From Pseudomonadota bacterium (GTDB lineage: Bacteria > Pseudomonadota > Gammaproteobacteria > Burkholderiales > Thiobacillaceae), in contig JAJZRU010000003.1 of NCBI GenBank assembly GCA_021802555.1, positions 1 to 64,000 on the forward strand: a DNA stretch of 64,000 bases, in the 5' to 3' direction. The first letter of the stretch is position 1. Each line of letters starts with the position of its first letter. The notes beneath the pieces were generated by a model that was not told where the DNA came from, made no database searches, and was given only the letters and a program-made list of their open reading frames with translations. Positions 17,918-28,446 of this stretch are shown one piece after another. Both the position numbers and the translations under genes were made by a program.

Positions 17918-18283
17918 TCAGCCCAGAGCCTTGATCTGCTTGATCAGCTCGTCGGGATTGACCGGCTTGACCAGATAGGCCCGCGCCCCTTGACGCATCC
18001 CCCAGACCTTGTCGGTTTCCTGGCCCTTGCTCGTACACATGATGACGGGGATATCCTTGGTGGCGTCGTCCTTGCTGATCATGCGTGTGGCCTGAAAGCC
18101 GTTTATGCCGGGCATGATGACGTCCATGAGAATCAGGTCCGGATGGGTGTTCTTGGCCTGCGCCACGGCATCCTCCCCGCTTTCGGCCATGCTGACCAGA
18201 TAGCCGTGCTTGACGAGCAGCTCGGACAGGAAGAAACGCTCCGTGGGGGAATCGTCGACCACGAGAATACGGCTGATGGACAT
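17918..18283 (-). CDS. pilH: Single-domain response regulator PilH
   Basis: 121 residues, a stand-alone CheY-like receiver. The acidic pair is in VVDDSPTERFF, the phosphorylated aspartate in LILMDVIMPGING (about residue 52), the switch Thr/Ser in CTSKGQ and the lysine in YLVKPVNPDE. In Pseudomonas PilH counters PilG, probably as a phosphate sink affecting PilT-driven retraction. It follows pilG after 14 bases. Confidence 0.93.
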   Translation of the reverse strand: MSISRILVVDDSPTERFFLSELLVKHGYLVSMAESGEDAVAQAKNTHPDLILMDVIMPGINGFQATRMISKDDATKDIPVIMCTSKGQETDKVWGMRQGARAYLVKPVNPDELIKQIKALG

Positions 18284-18297
18284 GGGCCTCTCCTTCG

Positions 18298-18696
18298 TTA
18301 CGCAGCATGCTGCGGAGCATGCTCGCGCACCGCCCGCAGCAAGGTGTCTTTGGTGAATGGTTTGGTGAGGTATTGATCCGACCCCACCAGGCGGCCTTTG
18401 GCCCGATCGAACAGGCCGTCCTTGCTCGACAGCATGATGACCGGGGTGGCGCGATAGCGCGGATTGCGCTTGATCAGGGAGCAGGTCTGATAGCCGTCCA
18501 GGCGCGGCATCATGATGTCGACGAAAACGACGTCGGGCTGGTGGTCGGCGATTTTGGACAGGGCCTCGAAGCCGTCCTGGGCGAGAATCACCTCGCAGCC
18601 CACCTGGCCCAGGAATATCTCGGCGCTGCGGCGTATGGTGTTGCTGTCGTCTATCACCATGACCTTCACGCCCTTGAGTGCGTCGGTATCGGACAC
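18298..18696 (-). CDS. pilG: Single-domain response regulator PilG
   Basis: 132 residues, receiver domain only: MVIDDSNTIRRSAE at the N terminus, the phosphoacceptor in VVFVDIMMPRLDG (about residue 58), MLSSKDG and YLTKPFTKD for the switch and lysine. PilG is the output of the Pil-Chp kinase that promotes pilus extension and cAMP signalling in Pseudomonas. It is the first gene of the cluster. About 110 bases separate it from the rubredoxin gene upstream on the same strand. Confidence 0.93.
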   Translation of the reverse strand: MSDTDALKGVKVMVIDDSNTIRRSAEIFLGQVGCEVILAQDGFEALSKIADHQPDVVFVDIMMPRLDGYQTCSLIKRNPRYRATPVIMLSSKDGLFDRAKGRLVGSDQYLTKPFTKDTLLRAVREHAPQHAA

Positions 18697-18807
18697 TGCT
18701 TTTACCCCTTGCTGTGCGCGCCGCCGGACTGGCGGCTCCTGGGGGGGTTTACGGCAGGGCCGGAAATTTCTTTAAAGGCACCGATGAGCGGCGCCGCCGC
18801 GCCGGCC

Positions 18808-18987
18808 CTACAAGGCGATCATCTCAAAATCGTCCTTGCGCGCGCCGCAGTCCGGGCAGGTCCAGTTGATGGGGATGTCCTCCCAGCGCGTGCCCGGCGC
18901 GATCCCCTCGTTCGGCAGGCCTTTTTCTTCATCGTAAACGTAGCCGCAGATGAGGCACATCCAGGTGCGGTAGGGAGCATCGGTCAT
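18808..18987 (-). CDS. rubA: Rubredoxin
   Basis: 59 residues from the ATG at 18987. It is a small iron protein with one Fe held by four cysteines in two CxxC pairs: MCLICGYVYD (residues 10-19) and WTCPDCGARKDDFEM (residues 42-56). The central PGTRWEDIP is also typical. Rubredoxins carry single electrons in the cytoplasm. The position between pilG and the divergent thiD is the standard betaproteobacterial neighbourhood. There is no AlkB-type hydroxylase nearby, so its partner is unknown. Confidence 0.93.
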   Translation of the reverse strand: MTDAPYRTWMCLICGYVYDEEKGLPNEGIAPGTRWEDIPINWTCPDCGARKDDFEMIAL

Positions 18988-19057
18988 GGCGTGGGAAACG
19001 GGGCCTTGAGCTAAAATAGCGCTCTATTCTAAACTGGCCGGCCGGCCGCCCCCAACC

Positions 19058-19882
19058 ATGTCACAATCTCCGCCCCTGGTGCTTACCTTCGCCGCCTCCG
19101 ATCCCACCGGCGGCGCCGGCTTGCAGGCGGATGTGCTGACCCTGTCGAGCATGGGCTGTCATCCGTTGTCCGTGGTCACGGCGCTCACGGTGCAGGACAC
19201 CGCCGGCGTGAGCGACGTTCTGGCGATGGACGCCGACTGGGTGGCCGACCAGGCGCGCATGCTGCTGGAGGACATGCCCGTGGACGTGTTCAAGCTGGGC
19301 CTGCTGGGCAGCGTGGAAGCCATCTCGGTGATCGCCGAAATCCTGTCCGACTACCCTGACATTCCCGTGGTGCTCGACCCCGTGCTCGCCTCCGGCCGCG
19401 GCGACGAGCTGGTCTCGGAAGACATGGTGTCCGCCATGAAGGACATGCTGTTGCCACAGACCACTTTGCTGGTGCCCAACAGCATCGAGGCCCGGCGGCT
19501 GGCCGCCGGCGAGGGGGGCGACGACGAACCGGGCCTGGAAGTGTGCGCGCGCCGCCTGACCGACCTGGGCTGCGAATACGTGCTCATCACCGGCACGCAC
19601 GAAAACACCCCGCGCGTGCACAATCAACTGTTCGACGCCGGCGGCCACGTGCAGACCGACAGCTGGGACCGTTTGCCCGGCAGCTTCCACGGCTCCGGCT
19701 GCACCCTCGCTTCCGCGATCGCCGCCTGCCTGGCCTGGGGCCAGGATATTCCGCAGGCCGTGCGCGAAGGCCAGGATTTCACCATGGAGGCCCTGAAGGC
19801 CGCCTTCCGCCCCGGTATGGGGCAGTACATCCCCGAGCGTTTTTTCTGGGCCCAGGAGGCGCCGGCAGAAGGCAGCGCATGA
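19058..19882 (+). CDS. thiD: Hydroxymethylpyrimidine/phosphomethylpyrimidine kinase
   Basis: 274 residues, ribokinase-like fold. It phosphorylates HMP and HMP-P in thiamine synthesis. Visible motifs are AASDPTGGAGLQADVLTLS near the N terminus (substrate loop), VLDPVLASGRG (about 107-117) and the anion-hole/catalytic segment PGSFHGSGCTLASAIAACLA (about 208-227). It overlaps thiE by ATGA, so pyrimidine activation and coupling to thiazole are co-expressed. No TPP riboswitch is recognisable in the 70-base gap upstream. Confidence 0.95.
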   Translation: MSQSPPLVLTFAASDPTGGAGLQADVLTLSSMGCHPLSVVTALTVQDTAGVSDVLAMDADWVADQARMLLEDMPVDVFKLGLLGSVEAISVIAEILSDYPDIPVVLDPVLASGRGDELVSEDMVSAMKDMLLPQTTLLVPNSIEARRLAAGEGGDDEPGLEVCARRLTDLGCEYVLITGTHENTPRVHNQLFDAGGHVQTDSWDRLPGSFHGSGCTLASAIAACLAWGQDIPQAVREGQDFTMEALKAAFRPGMGQYIPERFFWAQEAPAEGSA

Positions 19883-20517
19883 AAGCGCCCTTTCCCGGCG
19901 GCGTCTACGCGATCACTCCGGCCGAGGCCGATACCGACAGGCTCCTGGCGCGCGTGGAAGCCGCCCTGGCCGGCGGCATCAGCGCGCTCCAGTATCGGGA
20001 AAAAACCGGCGATGTCGCACTGCGCCACGCCCAGGCCAGCGAGCTGCTGGCCTTGTGCCGGCGCCGCGGCGTGCCCCTCATCGTCAACGACGATGTGCGC
20101 CTGGCGGACCTGGTCGGCGCCGATGGCGTTCATCTGGGCTTGGGAGACCCCGGTCTGGCGGAGGCGCGCATCCTGCTCGGAGCGGACAAATACATCGGGG
20201 TTTCCTGCTACCAGAGCCTGCCGTTGGCCAAAAAGGCCGAAGCCGGCGGCGCCGACTATGTCGCTTTCGGCAGCTTTTATCCCTCGCCCAGCAAGCCCGA
20301 GGCGCCGCGGGCGCCGCTCGATCTCCTGCGCGCAGCGCGCCGGGCCTTGCATCTGCCTATCGTGGCCATCGGCGGCATCACGGCCGAGAACGGCGCCGCG
20401 CTGCTGGAGAACGGCGCGGACGCGCTGGCGGTGATTTCCGCGCTGTTCGACGCGCCCGATGCGCGCGCCGCTGCCCGGCAACTGAACGCGTTGTTTGCCT
20501 GGGAGTCGGAGGAATGA
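19879..20517 (+). CDS. thiE: Thiamine-phosphate synthase
   Basis: 212 residues from the ATG that overlaps the thiD stop; longer upstream readings in this frame run inside thiD and are not used. The TIM-barrel enzyme joins HMP diphosphate to thiazole phosphate. Diagnostic segments are ALQYREK (about 34-40), [20 protein letters not shown] (about 68-87), GVSCYQS and [11 protein letters not shown], and the phosphate-binding [14 protein letters not shown]. It is the second gene of the thiD-thiE-hemL run. Confidence 0.95.
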   Translation: MKAPFPGGVYAITPAEADTDRLLARVEAALAGGISALQYREKTGDVALRHAQASELLALCRRRGVPLIVNDDVRLADLVGADGVHLGLGDPGLAEARILLGADKYIGVSCYQSLPLAKKAEAGGADYVAFGSFYPSPSKPEAPRAPLDLLRAARRALHLPIVAIGGITAENGAALLENGADALAVISALFDAPDARAAARQLNALFAWESEE

Positions 20518-20575
20518 CGAACAATCCCGGCGCCCTGCGCGCCATTTTCCACCCCACCCCGGTTCCGAGGACGCC

Positions 20576-21856
20576 ATGAGCCGCAACGCCGATCTTTTCG
20601 CCCGTTCGCAAACCTTCATCCCCGGCGGGGTCAATTCCCCGGTGCGTGCCTTCCGTTCCGTGGGCGGCACACCGCCGTTCTTCGAGCGCGGCCTGGGCGC
20701 CCGCCTGTGGGACGCGGACGGCCGGGAGTACATCGATTACGTCGGCTCCTGGGGCCCGGCCATCCTCGGCCATGCCCACCCCAAGGTGGTGCGGGCAGTG
20801 CAGGCGCGCGCGGCGCTGGGCCTGTCCTTCGGCGCGCCGACCGAACTGGAGCTGGAACTCGCCGAACGCCTGAACCGGCTGCTGCCCAGCCTGGAGAAAG
20901 TGCGCCTGGTGTCCTCGGGCACGGAAGCGACCATGAGCGCCATCCGGCTCGCGCGCGGCTACACCGGGCGCGCCAAGTTCATCAAATTCGAAGGCTGCTA
21001 CCACGGCCATGCCGATTACCTGCTGGTGAAGGCGGGATCGGGCGCCCTGACTTTCGGCCATCCCACCTCGGCCGGCGTGCCGGCGGACATCGCCGCCCAT
21101 ACGCTGGTGCTGGACTACAACGACCTCGCCGGGGTGGAGGCATGCTTTCGCGCCAACGGCCAGGACATCGCCGCCGTCATCGTCGAGCCGGTGGCCGGCA
21201 ACATGAACCTCATCAAGCCCGCGCCTGGATTCCTCGAAGGCCTGCGGCGCCTGTGCACGCAACACGGCGCCGTGCTGATTTTCGATGAAGTGATGACGGG
21301 CTTCCGCGTCGGCCTCACCGGCGCGCAGGGGCATTACGGCATCACCCCGGACCTCACCACGCTGGGCAAGGTCATCGGCGGCGGCATGCCGCTGGGCGCG
21401 TTCGGCGGACGCGCGGACATCATGGACCAGCTCGCCCCGCTCGGGCCGGTCTACCAGGCCGGAACGCTGTCCGGCAATCCGGTCGCAGTGGCCGCCGGCC
21501 TGGCCACCTTGGAGGAAATCGCCCGCCCCGGCTTCTTCGAGGCCTTGAGCGCCGCCACGCGGAATCTGGTCGAGGGGTTTAAGCAGGCCGCGCAATCGGC
21601 AGGGGCAGCCTTCAGTGCCGACGGCCTGGGCGGCATGTTCGGGATTTATTTCAGTGCCGTGCCGCCGCGCAGCCATGCCGAGGTGATGAGTTGCGACCGC
21701 GAGCGCTTCAACCGCTTCTTCCATGCCATGCTGGACGCAGGCGTTTATCTGGCGCCCTCGGCATTCGAGGCCGGGTTTGTCTCGGCCGCACACGGCCCGC
21801 AGGACATTGCCGCGACGCTGGCCGCGGCGCGGCAGGCCTTCGCGCGTCTCAGTTGA
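20576..21856 (+). CDS. hemL: Glutamate-1-semialdehyde 2,1-aminomutase
   Basis: 426 residues, normal family length, from the ATG at 20576. A PLP-dependent class III aminotransferase-fold enzyme, it converts glutamate-1-semialdehyde to 5-aminolevulinate in the C5 haem pathway. Motifs: [13 protein letters not shown] near the N terminus, [16 protein letters not shown] for PLP phosphate binding, [10 protein letters not shown], and the PLP lysine in [16 protein letters not shown] (about residue 264). It follows thiE after 58 bases. The last eight bases overlap the convergent gene downstream. hemB lies further along the window. Confidence 0.95.
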   Translation: MSRNADLFARSQTFIPGGVNSPVRAFRSVGGTPPFFERGLGARLWDADGREYIDYVGSWGPAILGHAHPKVVRAVQARAALGLSFGAPTELELELAERLNRLLPSLEKVRLVSSGTEATMSAIRLARGYTGRAKFIKFEGCYHGHADYLLVKAGSGALTFGHPTSAGVPADIAAHTLVLDYNDLAGVEACFRANGQDIAAVIVEPVAGNMNLIKPAPGFLEGLRRLCTQHGAVLIFDEVMTGFRVGLTGAQGHYGITPDLTTLGKVIGGGMPLGAFGGRADIMDQLAPLGPVYQAGTLSGNPVAVAAGLATLEEIARPGFFEALSAATRNLVEGFKQAAQSAGAAFSADGLGGMFGIYFSAVPPRSHAEVMSCDRERFNRFFHAMLDAGVYLAPSAFEAGFVSAAHGPQDIAATLAAARQAFARLS

Positions 21857-22328
21857 GGAGCTTGGCCGCTCCGGACTCCAGTTCGTCGGCCTGGTGCGGC
21901 GAGGCCACGGCCGCAACGACGCGCCGGCACATGACCAGCGCAGCGGCGAAGCCTTCGAGATCCCGCACTTCGCTCATCTGCTTGTAAGCCGGCGACTTCG
22001 TTCCCACCAGGGCGCGCATGTTTTCCAGCACGTACTCGCGCGCCTCCCCCAGCCGTGCGGGAGCAGCCGCCGCGCTTGCCTGCGCGGGCGGCGCGCCGCC
22101 CGCGGACTTGGCCCCGCGCAGGACCTGGACGAAGCCATTGCTCAGCAAATCGTTCACCATGGCTTCCAATTCGGTGCAATGCGGCATCTTGGCGCACAGT
22201 TCGGCGAAGCTGATGCCATTGCCGATGCTGAACAACACCTGACGCAGGCGCGGACGCAGCGAGTGCCCTTGGCTGAAGAGCTCGTCGTATCCCTTGGGCG
22301 TGCGGGACAATTGCATCGCCATTTCCAT
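21849..22328 (-). CDS. Conserved hypothetical protein, 159 aa
   Basis: No known family was recognised. The protein is soluble. A first part (about 1-75) reads like a degenerate winged-helix or receiver-associated domain ([17 protein letters not shown], then [15 protein letters not shown]). A short Ala/Pro linker follows, then a helical C-terminal half ([20 protein letters not shown]). The wing-like pattern resembles small regulatory domains that report on a fraction of signalling proteins, but no function is claimed. It converges on hemL with an eight-base overlap and is preceded by an AGGTGACC-type ribosome site. Codon use matches its neighbours, so it is likely a real gene. Confidence 0.7.
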   Translation of the reverse strand: MEMAMQLSRTPKGYDELFSQGHSLRPRLRQVLFSIGNGISFAELCAKMPHCTELEAMVNDLLSNGFVQVLRGAKSAGGAPPAQASAAAAPARLGEAREYVLENMRALVGTKSPAYKQMSEVRDLEGFAAALVMCRRVVAAVASPHQADELESGAAKLLN

Positions 22329-22402
22329 AGGTCACCTCCATGTTTTTCTGCCAGGTCATGCCGGACCTGTTGACAGGCTAGGTGCAGTTTCCGTACCAAG
22401 GG

Positions 22403-22437
22403 AAAAAATTAAAAAAACCCCATGCAAAAACATGGGG
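22403..22437 (-). terminator. Intrinsic terminator of the cytochrome c maturation operon
   Basis: On the minus strand CCCCATG-TTTTTG-CATGGGG is followed by TTTTTTTAATTTTTT. It lies about 95 bases after the ResC-type gene stop and points the same way, so it ends the c4-resB-resC transcript. Confidence 0.85.
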
Positions 22438-22489
22438 CTGACGAGATTCCGCCGAAATCTCTCGGGTGCCGAGGCTCAGCGGATGTCGA

Positions 22490-22514
22490 GATGTCGGCGT
22501 CCTGCGCCGACATC
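22490..22514 (-). other. Ten-base inverted repeat just after resC
   Basis: GATGTCGGCG and CGCCGACATC form a perfect hairpin around TCCTG, 16 bases past the stop of the ResC-type gene and upstream of the T-tailed terminator. Without its own T-tract it is more likely a 3' end stabiliser than a terminator. Confidence 0.4.
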
Positions 22515-22529
22515 CCATGCGGCGCGCCT

Positions 22530-23669
22530 CTACAGGTGGCCGTAGGAATGCAACCCGGAGAGAAACATGTTGACCCCCAGGAAGGCGAAGGTCGTCACCA
22601 GCAGACCGCCCACCGCCCACCAGGCCAGCGCCGGTCCGCGCACCCAGTTGATCATGCGCAGGTGCAGCCAGGCAGCATAGTTGAGCCAGACGATGAGCGC
22701 CCAGGTCTCCTTGGGATCCCAGGACCAATACCCCCCCCAGGCCTGCGCCGCCCACATCGCGCCCAGGATGGTGGCGATGGTGAAGAACACGAAGCCCACG
22801 GAAATCGCCTTGTACATGATGTCTTCCATCACCTCCAGCTTGGGCAGGCGCGAGGCCAGGATGCCCTTGGAGGCGAACAGATAGGTGACCCCCGTCATGG
22901 CCGCCACGGAAAACGCGCCATAGCCGATGAAATTGGCCGGCACGTGGATTTTCATCCACCAGGATTGCAGCGCCGGCACCAGGGGCTGGATATCCTCGGC
23001 CTGGCGATCGAAGGTGTACCAGAGGATGAAGCCCACCGCCGCCGTCACCACCAACAGCACGAACGCGCCCATCTGGCGGGTGGCGTAGCGCCCTTCGTAA
23101 TACAGATAGATCAGCGAGGTGACCAGGCAGAAGAGGACGAAGACTTCATAGAGATTGGAGATGGGAATGTGCCCCACCGACGGGCTGATGAGATAGGACT
23201 CGTACCAGCGCACCATCAGACCGGTGAAGCCCATGAGCACCGCCGTCCAGGTGAGCCAGGTGCCGGCCTGCAGAGCGAACTCCGAACGTCCCAAAAGCCC
23301 CACCCAGTAGGACACCGTGGCCAGCACCAGGAAGGTGCACATCCACATGATGGCGGCCTGGCTGGAGATCAAATACTGGAGGAAGAACGTCTGATCCATG
23401 CGCGCCAGATTGCCGTGGTAGAGGCTGATGGCAAACAGGCTCAGGACGGCGATGCCCGCCATGAGGGGCTTGATCGGCTTCCAGAACCACCCCAGCCAGG
23501 CGAAGGTGGGTGCCGCACCGATCAGTACCGCCCGCTCGTAATAACTCAAATGGTCGACGTATTGGCTGTAGGCATAGCCCGCGCCCAGGGCAAGGGCGGC
23601 GGCGAACAGCCAGTCCAGCCAGGAAATGCGCTTGAGCAACGGCTGCGGTTGGGTCAGTACCAGATCCAT
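22530..23669 (-). CDS. resC: Cytochrome c biogenesis protein, CcsA/ResC type
   Basis: 379 residues, a polytopic membrane protein of the system II cytochrome c maturation pathway. The WWD-type haem-handling signature is clear: WGGYWSWDPKETWALIVWL (about 307-325), flanked by conserved histidines (KIHVPANFIGY). About eight membrane segments are visible. Together with ResB it carries haem across the membrane and attaches it to CxxCH apocytochromes. It lies five bases downstream of resB and is the last gene before a strong terminator. Confidence 0.92.
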   Translation of the reverse strand: MDLVLTQPQPLLKRISWLDWLFAAALALGAGYAYSQYVDHLSYYERAVLIGAAPTFAWLGWFWKPIKPLMAGIAVLSLFAISLYHGNLARMDQTFFLQYLISSQAAIMWMCTFLVLATVSYWVGLLGRSEFALQAGTWLTWTAVLMGFTGLMVRWYESYLISPSVGHIPISNLYEVFVLFCLVTSLIYLYYEGRYATRQMGAFVLLVVTAAVGFILWYTFDRQAEDIQPLVPALQSWWMKIHVPANFIGYGAFSVAAMTGVTYLFASKGILASRLPKLEVMEDIMYKAISVGFVFFTIATILGAMWAAQAWGGYWSWDPKETWALIVWLNYAAWLHLRMINWVRGPALAWWAVGGLLVTTFAFLGVNMFLSGLHSYGHL

Positions 23670-23673
23670 GGTT

Positions 23674-25704
23674 TCAGTCCTTCACCAGTTTTTCGGCCGA
23701 AGCGCTATGCTCGGCAAATTCACGCTCGAAATCAATGGTTTTTTTCGCCGCCGACATGGCCAGCAGAACACTGCCGGGGCGCAGGCGCACCCACATGCGC
23801 CGTTCGCGCACGAACAGCATCAGGGCGATGCCGATGACCAGCAGCAGCGAGCCCAGGTACACCACATTTTTGCCCGGAGCGCGCGTGAGCTGAAAGCCGC
23901 TGGACTGCACCTGATCGTAGTGGGTGAGCTGCAGATACACCGGCGCTCCGTAAATGAAAAGGTCGCTGTAGGCGTTCAGGCTGTCGCGGACAAACCAGCC
24001 GGCCGCCGGGCCGGGAGGCGGAGGCTGCACGCCGGCCTGCTCGTCAGCCGATTGGAGCAGGCTGTAGCTGGCGAGTTCCAGCACTTTCAAATAAGTCTCC
24101 GCAGCCTTGTCCTGCTGCGCTTTGGGCACTTTGGCCTGGATGAACTGGCCCAGCGCCTGGAAGCCGCCCTGGGAAAAGATGTCCAGCATCTTGGCGGTGC
24201 TGTCGGCGAGCTTGCTGCGCATGTCCGCGTTCGCCGCGCCGCCGCCCAGCGCCGTGGCCGCGAAGCGCCGCGCCGCCTCGGTGCGCAGCTGCGGGTTCAG
24301 AAAGGCCGCGCGCAGGCGCATGAAGCTCGCCAACGTATCGTTCGGCCCCAGCGGGAAGCGCACGTAGCGGAACGGCTGGTTAGGGGCGGTGCGCATGCCC
24401 GACATCATGTACCAGCGCCCCTCGATCTGGATAGGCAGCATGAAGTTGCTGTACTCGCGCGCCTGCCCCTGGGCATCGCGCAGCTTGTATTCAAAGCTGG
24501 GGCCGACGTTCTGCATGCCCTCGCCGCCCTGGGTGGGATTGCCGCCCAGCACCCGCATGTTCTTGAGCGTGAGCGGCGGCGGCCCCTTGCCCATGGCCTC
24601 GACGTTGAAGGGTCGGAAGGTCGTGAATTCCACGCGGTACTTGCCCATGTCGGTGTTCAGTTCGGTGTGGCCATGCACCACGCCGGTCATGTTGCCGGGC
24701 TGATCCTTGGGCGCGAACAAATCCCAAACCTTGAGCGCGAGCTTGGAACCGCCGTCGCCGAAGCTGGCCTGATAAATGGCAATGCCGTCGTAGATGAGCG
24801 GGTGGTTCACCGATACGGTGGCGTTCTTGATGAGCTTGCCCGCCGGGCTATAGATGCTGATGTCGCTGTCGAAAGCCTTGGGCTGGCCGGTCGGGTAATG
24901 CTCGATGTGAAAGCGGCGCAGCGCCAGGGTAAAGGGCAGATCCTGCACCAGATAGCCGTCGCCGACATTGATGAAGACCACGTTCGCGCTGCTGCCTTCG
25001 GGGATGGTGACGTTGCCGCGGAAGGACGGATTGGACATGGAGAGGCGGCTGATGGCGGGAACCTGGTTTTCCGGGATGTCGCGCATTTCGATTTTTTTGA
25101 TGCCCAGAAGCTGCTGGGCCTTGAAGATGATATTGCCGTCGATGAGTCCGCCCAGGCAAATGAGCACGATGGCGGAGTGGGCAAAGATGTAGCCCAGGCG
25201 CGACAGACTGCCGGACTTGGCGGCGATGAGCAGGCCGCCATCTTCCGCGGCGCGCGTCCGCAGGCGCCAGCGGCGCGCCCGGAGATAGGCCTCGAAACGC
25301 TGCGCCAGCACGGCCACGGGCAGGTCGCTTGCATATTCGCGCTTATGGTGGAAAGCGGCGAGCGATTTGTCGGTGGCGTGCTCCCGAAAGCTGCGCATCT
25401 CCTTCACCATGGCCGGCGAATTGCGGTAGATGCACAGGCTGGTGGAAACCACCAGGAACGCCAGAATCACCAAAAACCAGCCGGCATGATAGACGTCATA
25501 GAGCCCCAGGATGCGGAAGACGTCGAACCAGAAGGTGCCGAACTGGAAGACATAGTCGGAATAGGGCTGCCCCTGCTTCAGCACGGTGCCGATGATGGAG
25601 GCGATGGCAATCACCGTGAGCAGGCTCACGGCGAAGCGCATGGAGCTCAGCAGTTCGTAGAGGGCCTTGCCGGGGGGCTGGATAGTGCGGGTTGGGGTGG
25701 ACAT
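23674..25704 (-). CDS. resB: Cytochrome c biogenesis protein ResB
   Basis: 676 residues, usual ResB/Ccs1 length in betaproteobacteria. Three N-terminal membrane helices (about 20-45, 75-100 and 170-192) lead to a large periplasmic domain, and a fourth helix lies near the C terminus (about 617-637). YELLSSMRFAVSLLTVIAIAS opens the protein and is typical. It forms the haem export and ligation complex with the downstream ResC. About 65 bases separate it from the cytochrome gene upstream, with a hairpin between. Confidence 0.93.
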   Translation of the reverse strand: MSTPTRTIQPPGKALYELLSSMRFAVSLLTVIAIASIIGTVLKQGQPYSDYVFQFGTFWFDVFRILGLYDVYHAGWFLVILAFLVVSTSLCIYRNSPAMVKEMRSFREHATDKSLAAFHHKREYASDLPVAVLAQRFEAYLRARRWRLRTRAAEDGGLLIAAKSGSLSRLGYIFAHSAIVLICLGGLIDGNIIFKAQQLLGIKKIEMRDIPENQVPAISRLSMSNPSFRGNVTIPEGSSANVVFINVGDGYLVQDLPFTLALRRFHIEHYPTGQPKAFDSDISIYSPAGKLIKNATVSVNHPLIYDGIAIYQASFGDGGSKLALKVWDLFAPKDQPGNMTGVVHGHTELNTDMGKYRVEFTTFRPFNVEAMGKGPPPLTLKNMRVLGGNPTQGGEGMQNVGPSFEYKLRDAQGQAREYSNFMLPIQIEGRWYMMSGMRTAPNQPFRYVRFPLGPNDTLASFMRLRAAFLNPQLRTEAARRFAATALGGGAANADMRSKLADSTAKMLDIFSQGGFQALGQFIQAKVPKAQQDKAAETYLKVLELASYSLLQSADEQAGVQPPPPGPAAGWFVRDSLNAYSDLFIYGAPVYLQLTHYDQVQSSGFQLTRAPGKNVVYLGSLLLVIGIALMLFVRERRMWVRLRPGSVLLAMSAAKKTIDFEREFAEHSASAEKLVKD

Positions 25705-25719
25705 GGGAGCTCAAAACGA

Positions 25720-25745
25720 CAAAGGGTGACTTGCGCCACCCTTTG
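25720..25745 (-). terminator. Intercistronic hairpin between cytochrome c and resB
   Basis: A perfect nine-base stem (CAAAGGGTG/CACCCTTTG) lies 25 bases after the cytochrome stop and 15 bases before the resB start. On the minus strand it is followed by a weak T-run (TCGTTTTG). It probably reduces read-through, so that the abundant cytochrome is expressed above the maturation machinery. Confidence 0.5.
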
Positions 25746-25769
25746 CTGACTGGGGTAAGTAAAAAAAGT

Positions 25770-26495
25770 TTAATGCAGCCCGTTGATATATTGGGCCACG
25801 GCCTTCATGTCCTGATCCGACATACGCGCCGCGATCGTACGCATCATCTTGCCGGGATCGTTGGTACGCGCGCCGGTGCGGAAAGCCATCAGCTGGGAGT
25901 AAACATAATCGGCGTGCTGGCTCGCCAGGTGCGGGAATTCGATGGGTATGCCCTGGCCGGTGGGGCCGTGGCAAGCCTGGCAGGCGGGCACGCCCTGGCC
26001 CGCCACTCCGGCGCGCCAGATCTTCTGCCCTTGCAGCGCCAATTCCTTGTTCTGCGCCGCGCCCGGCTTGATTTTCTGCTCGCTGAAATACGCCGCCAGG
26101 TTGCGCATGTCGTCTTCGCTCAAACTCGCCACCATGCCGGACATGATGGCGTTCTGGCGCTTGCCAGATTTGAAGTCGTTGAGCTGTTTAAGGAGATATT
26201 CATAAACCTGCCCGGCCAGCGAGGGATAGGCGGGGACTACGCTGTTGCCGTCCGCGCCATGGCAGGCGGCGCACACGCTGGTGACGATGGGCTGCGCCTT
26301 GGCCGGATCGCCCATAATCACGGTATAGCCGGCATCGTTCACGATTTTTTGCCCGGGCCCCGGCGGCGCGGACTGCGGAGTGGCGGGTGTAGCGGACGTG
26401 GCGGGCGCGGCCTGCGGCGCGGCGGCCGGCGCGGCAAAGGCCATGGAAACGCAGGAAACGGCGGCGAGCATAATGGTCGCCAGTCTGTTTTTCAT
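25770..26495 (-). CDS. Dihaem cytochrome c4-like protein
   Basis: 241 residues from the ATG at 26495, with an export signal (about 1-22) and an Ala/Pro-rich spacer to about residue 48. Two CxxCH haem sites are present: CAACHGADG (about 75) and CQACHGPTG (about 173). The corresponding axial methionines are likely in SGMVASLSE and MRTIAARMSD. The two-domain layout is that of cytochrome c4, which carries electrons to terminal oxidases in the periplasm. It sits directly upstream of resB-resC, the genes that load its haem. It diverges from engB across 72 bases. Confidence 0.9.
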   Translation of the reverse strand: MKNRLATIMLAAVSCVSMAFAAPAAAPQAAPATSATPATPQSAPPGPGQKIVNDAGYTVIMGDPAKAQPIVTSVCAACHGADGNSVVPAYPSLAGQVYEYLLKQLNDFKSGKRQNAIMSGMVASLSEDDMRNLAAYFSEQKIKPGAAQNKELALQGQKIWRAGVAGQGVPACQACHGPTGQGIPIEFPHLASQHADYVYSQLMAFRTGARTNDPGKMMRTIAARMSDQDMKAVAQYINGLH

Positions 26496-26567
26496 CGGGA
26501 CTCCTTCGAGACGACTGGTCGGGGGGGATAATGTCAAACTAAGCAATTCTAGCGGACTTAAATTTCC

Positions 26568-27158
<591 letters not shown>

Positions 27159-27188
27159 GTCCGCGCGCGGCAGCGGGGCGGGAATGAC

Positions 27189-28358
<1,170 letters not shown>

Positions 28359-28446
28359 CCGCGACCATGCTTCCGCCCGAACGCTAAACTTAATCGCCGG
28401 TATGGCCGTTTTAATAGCCAACCGGTGTCACTCAAGGACCGCTACC

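Noticed and set aside
19006-19030. Sigma-70 promoter in front of thiD (TTGAGC and TATTCT)
   Set aside because: The spacing is only 13 bases, too short for a working promoter.
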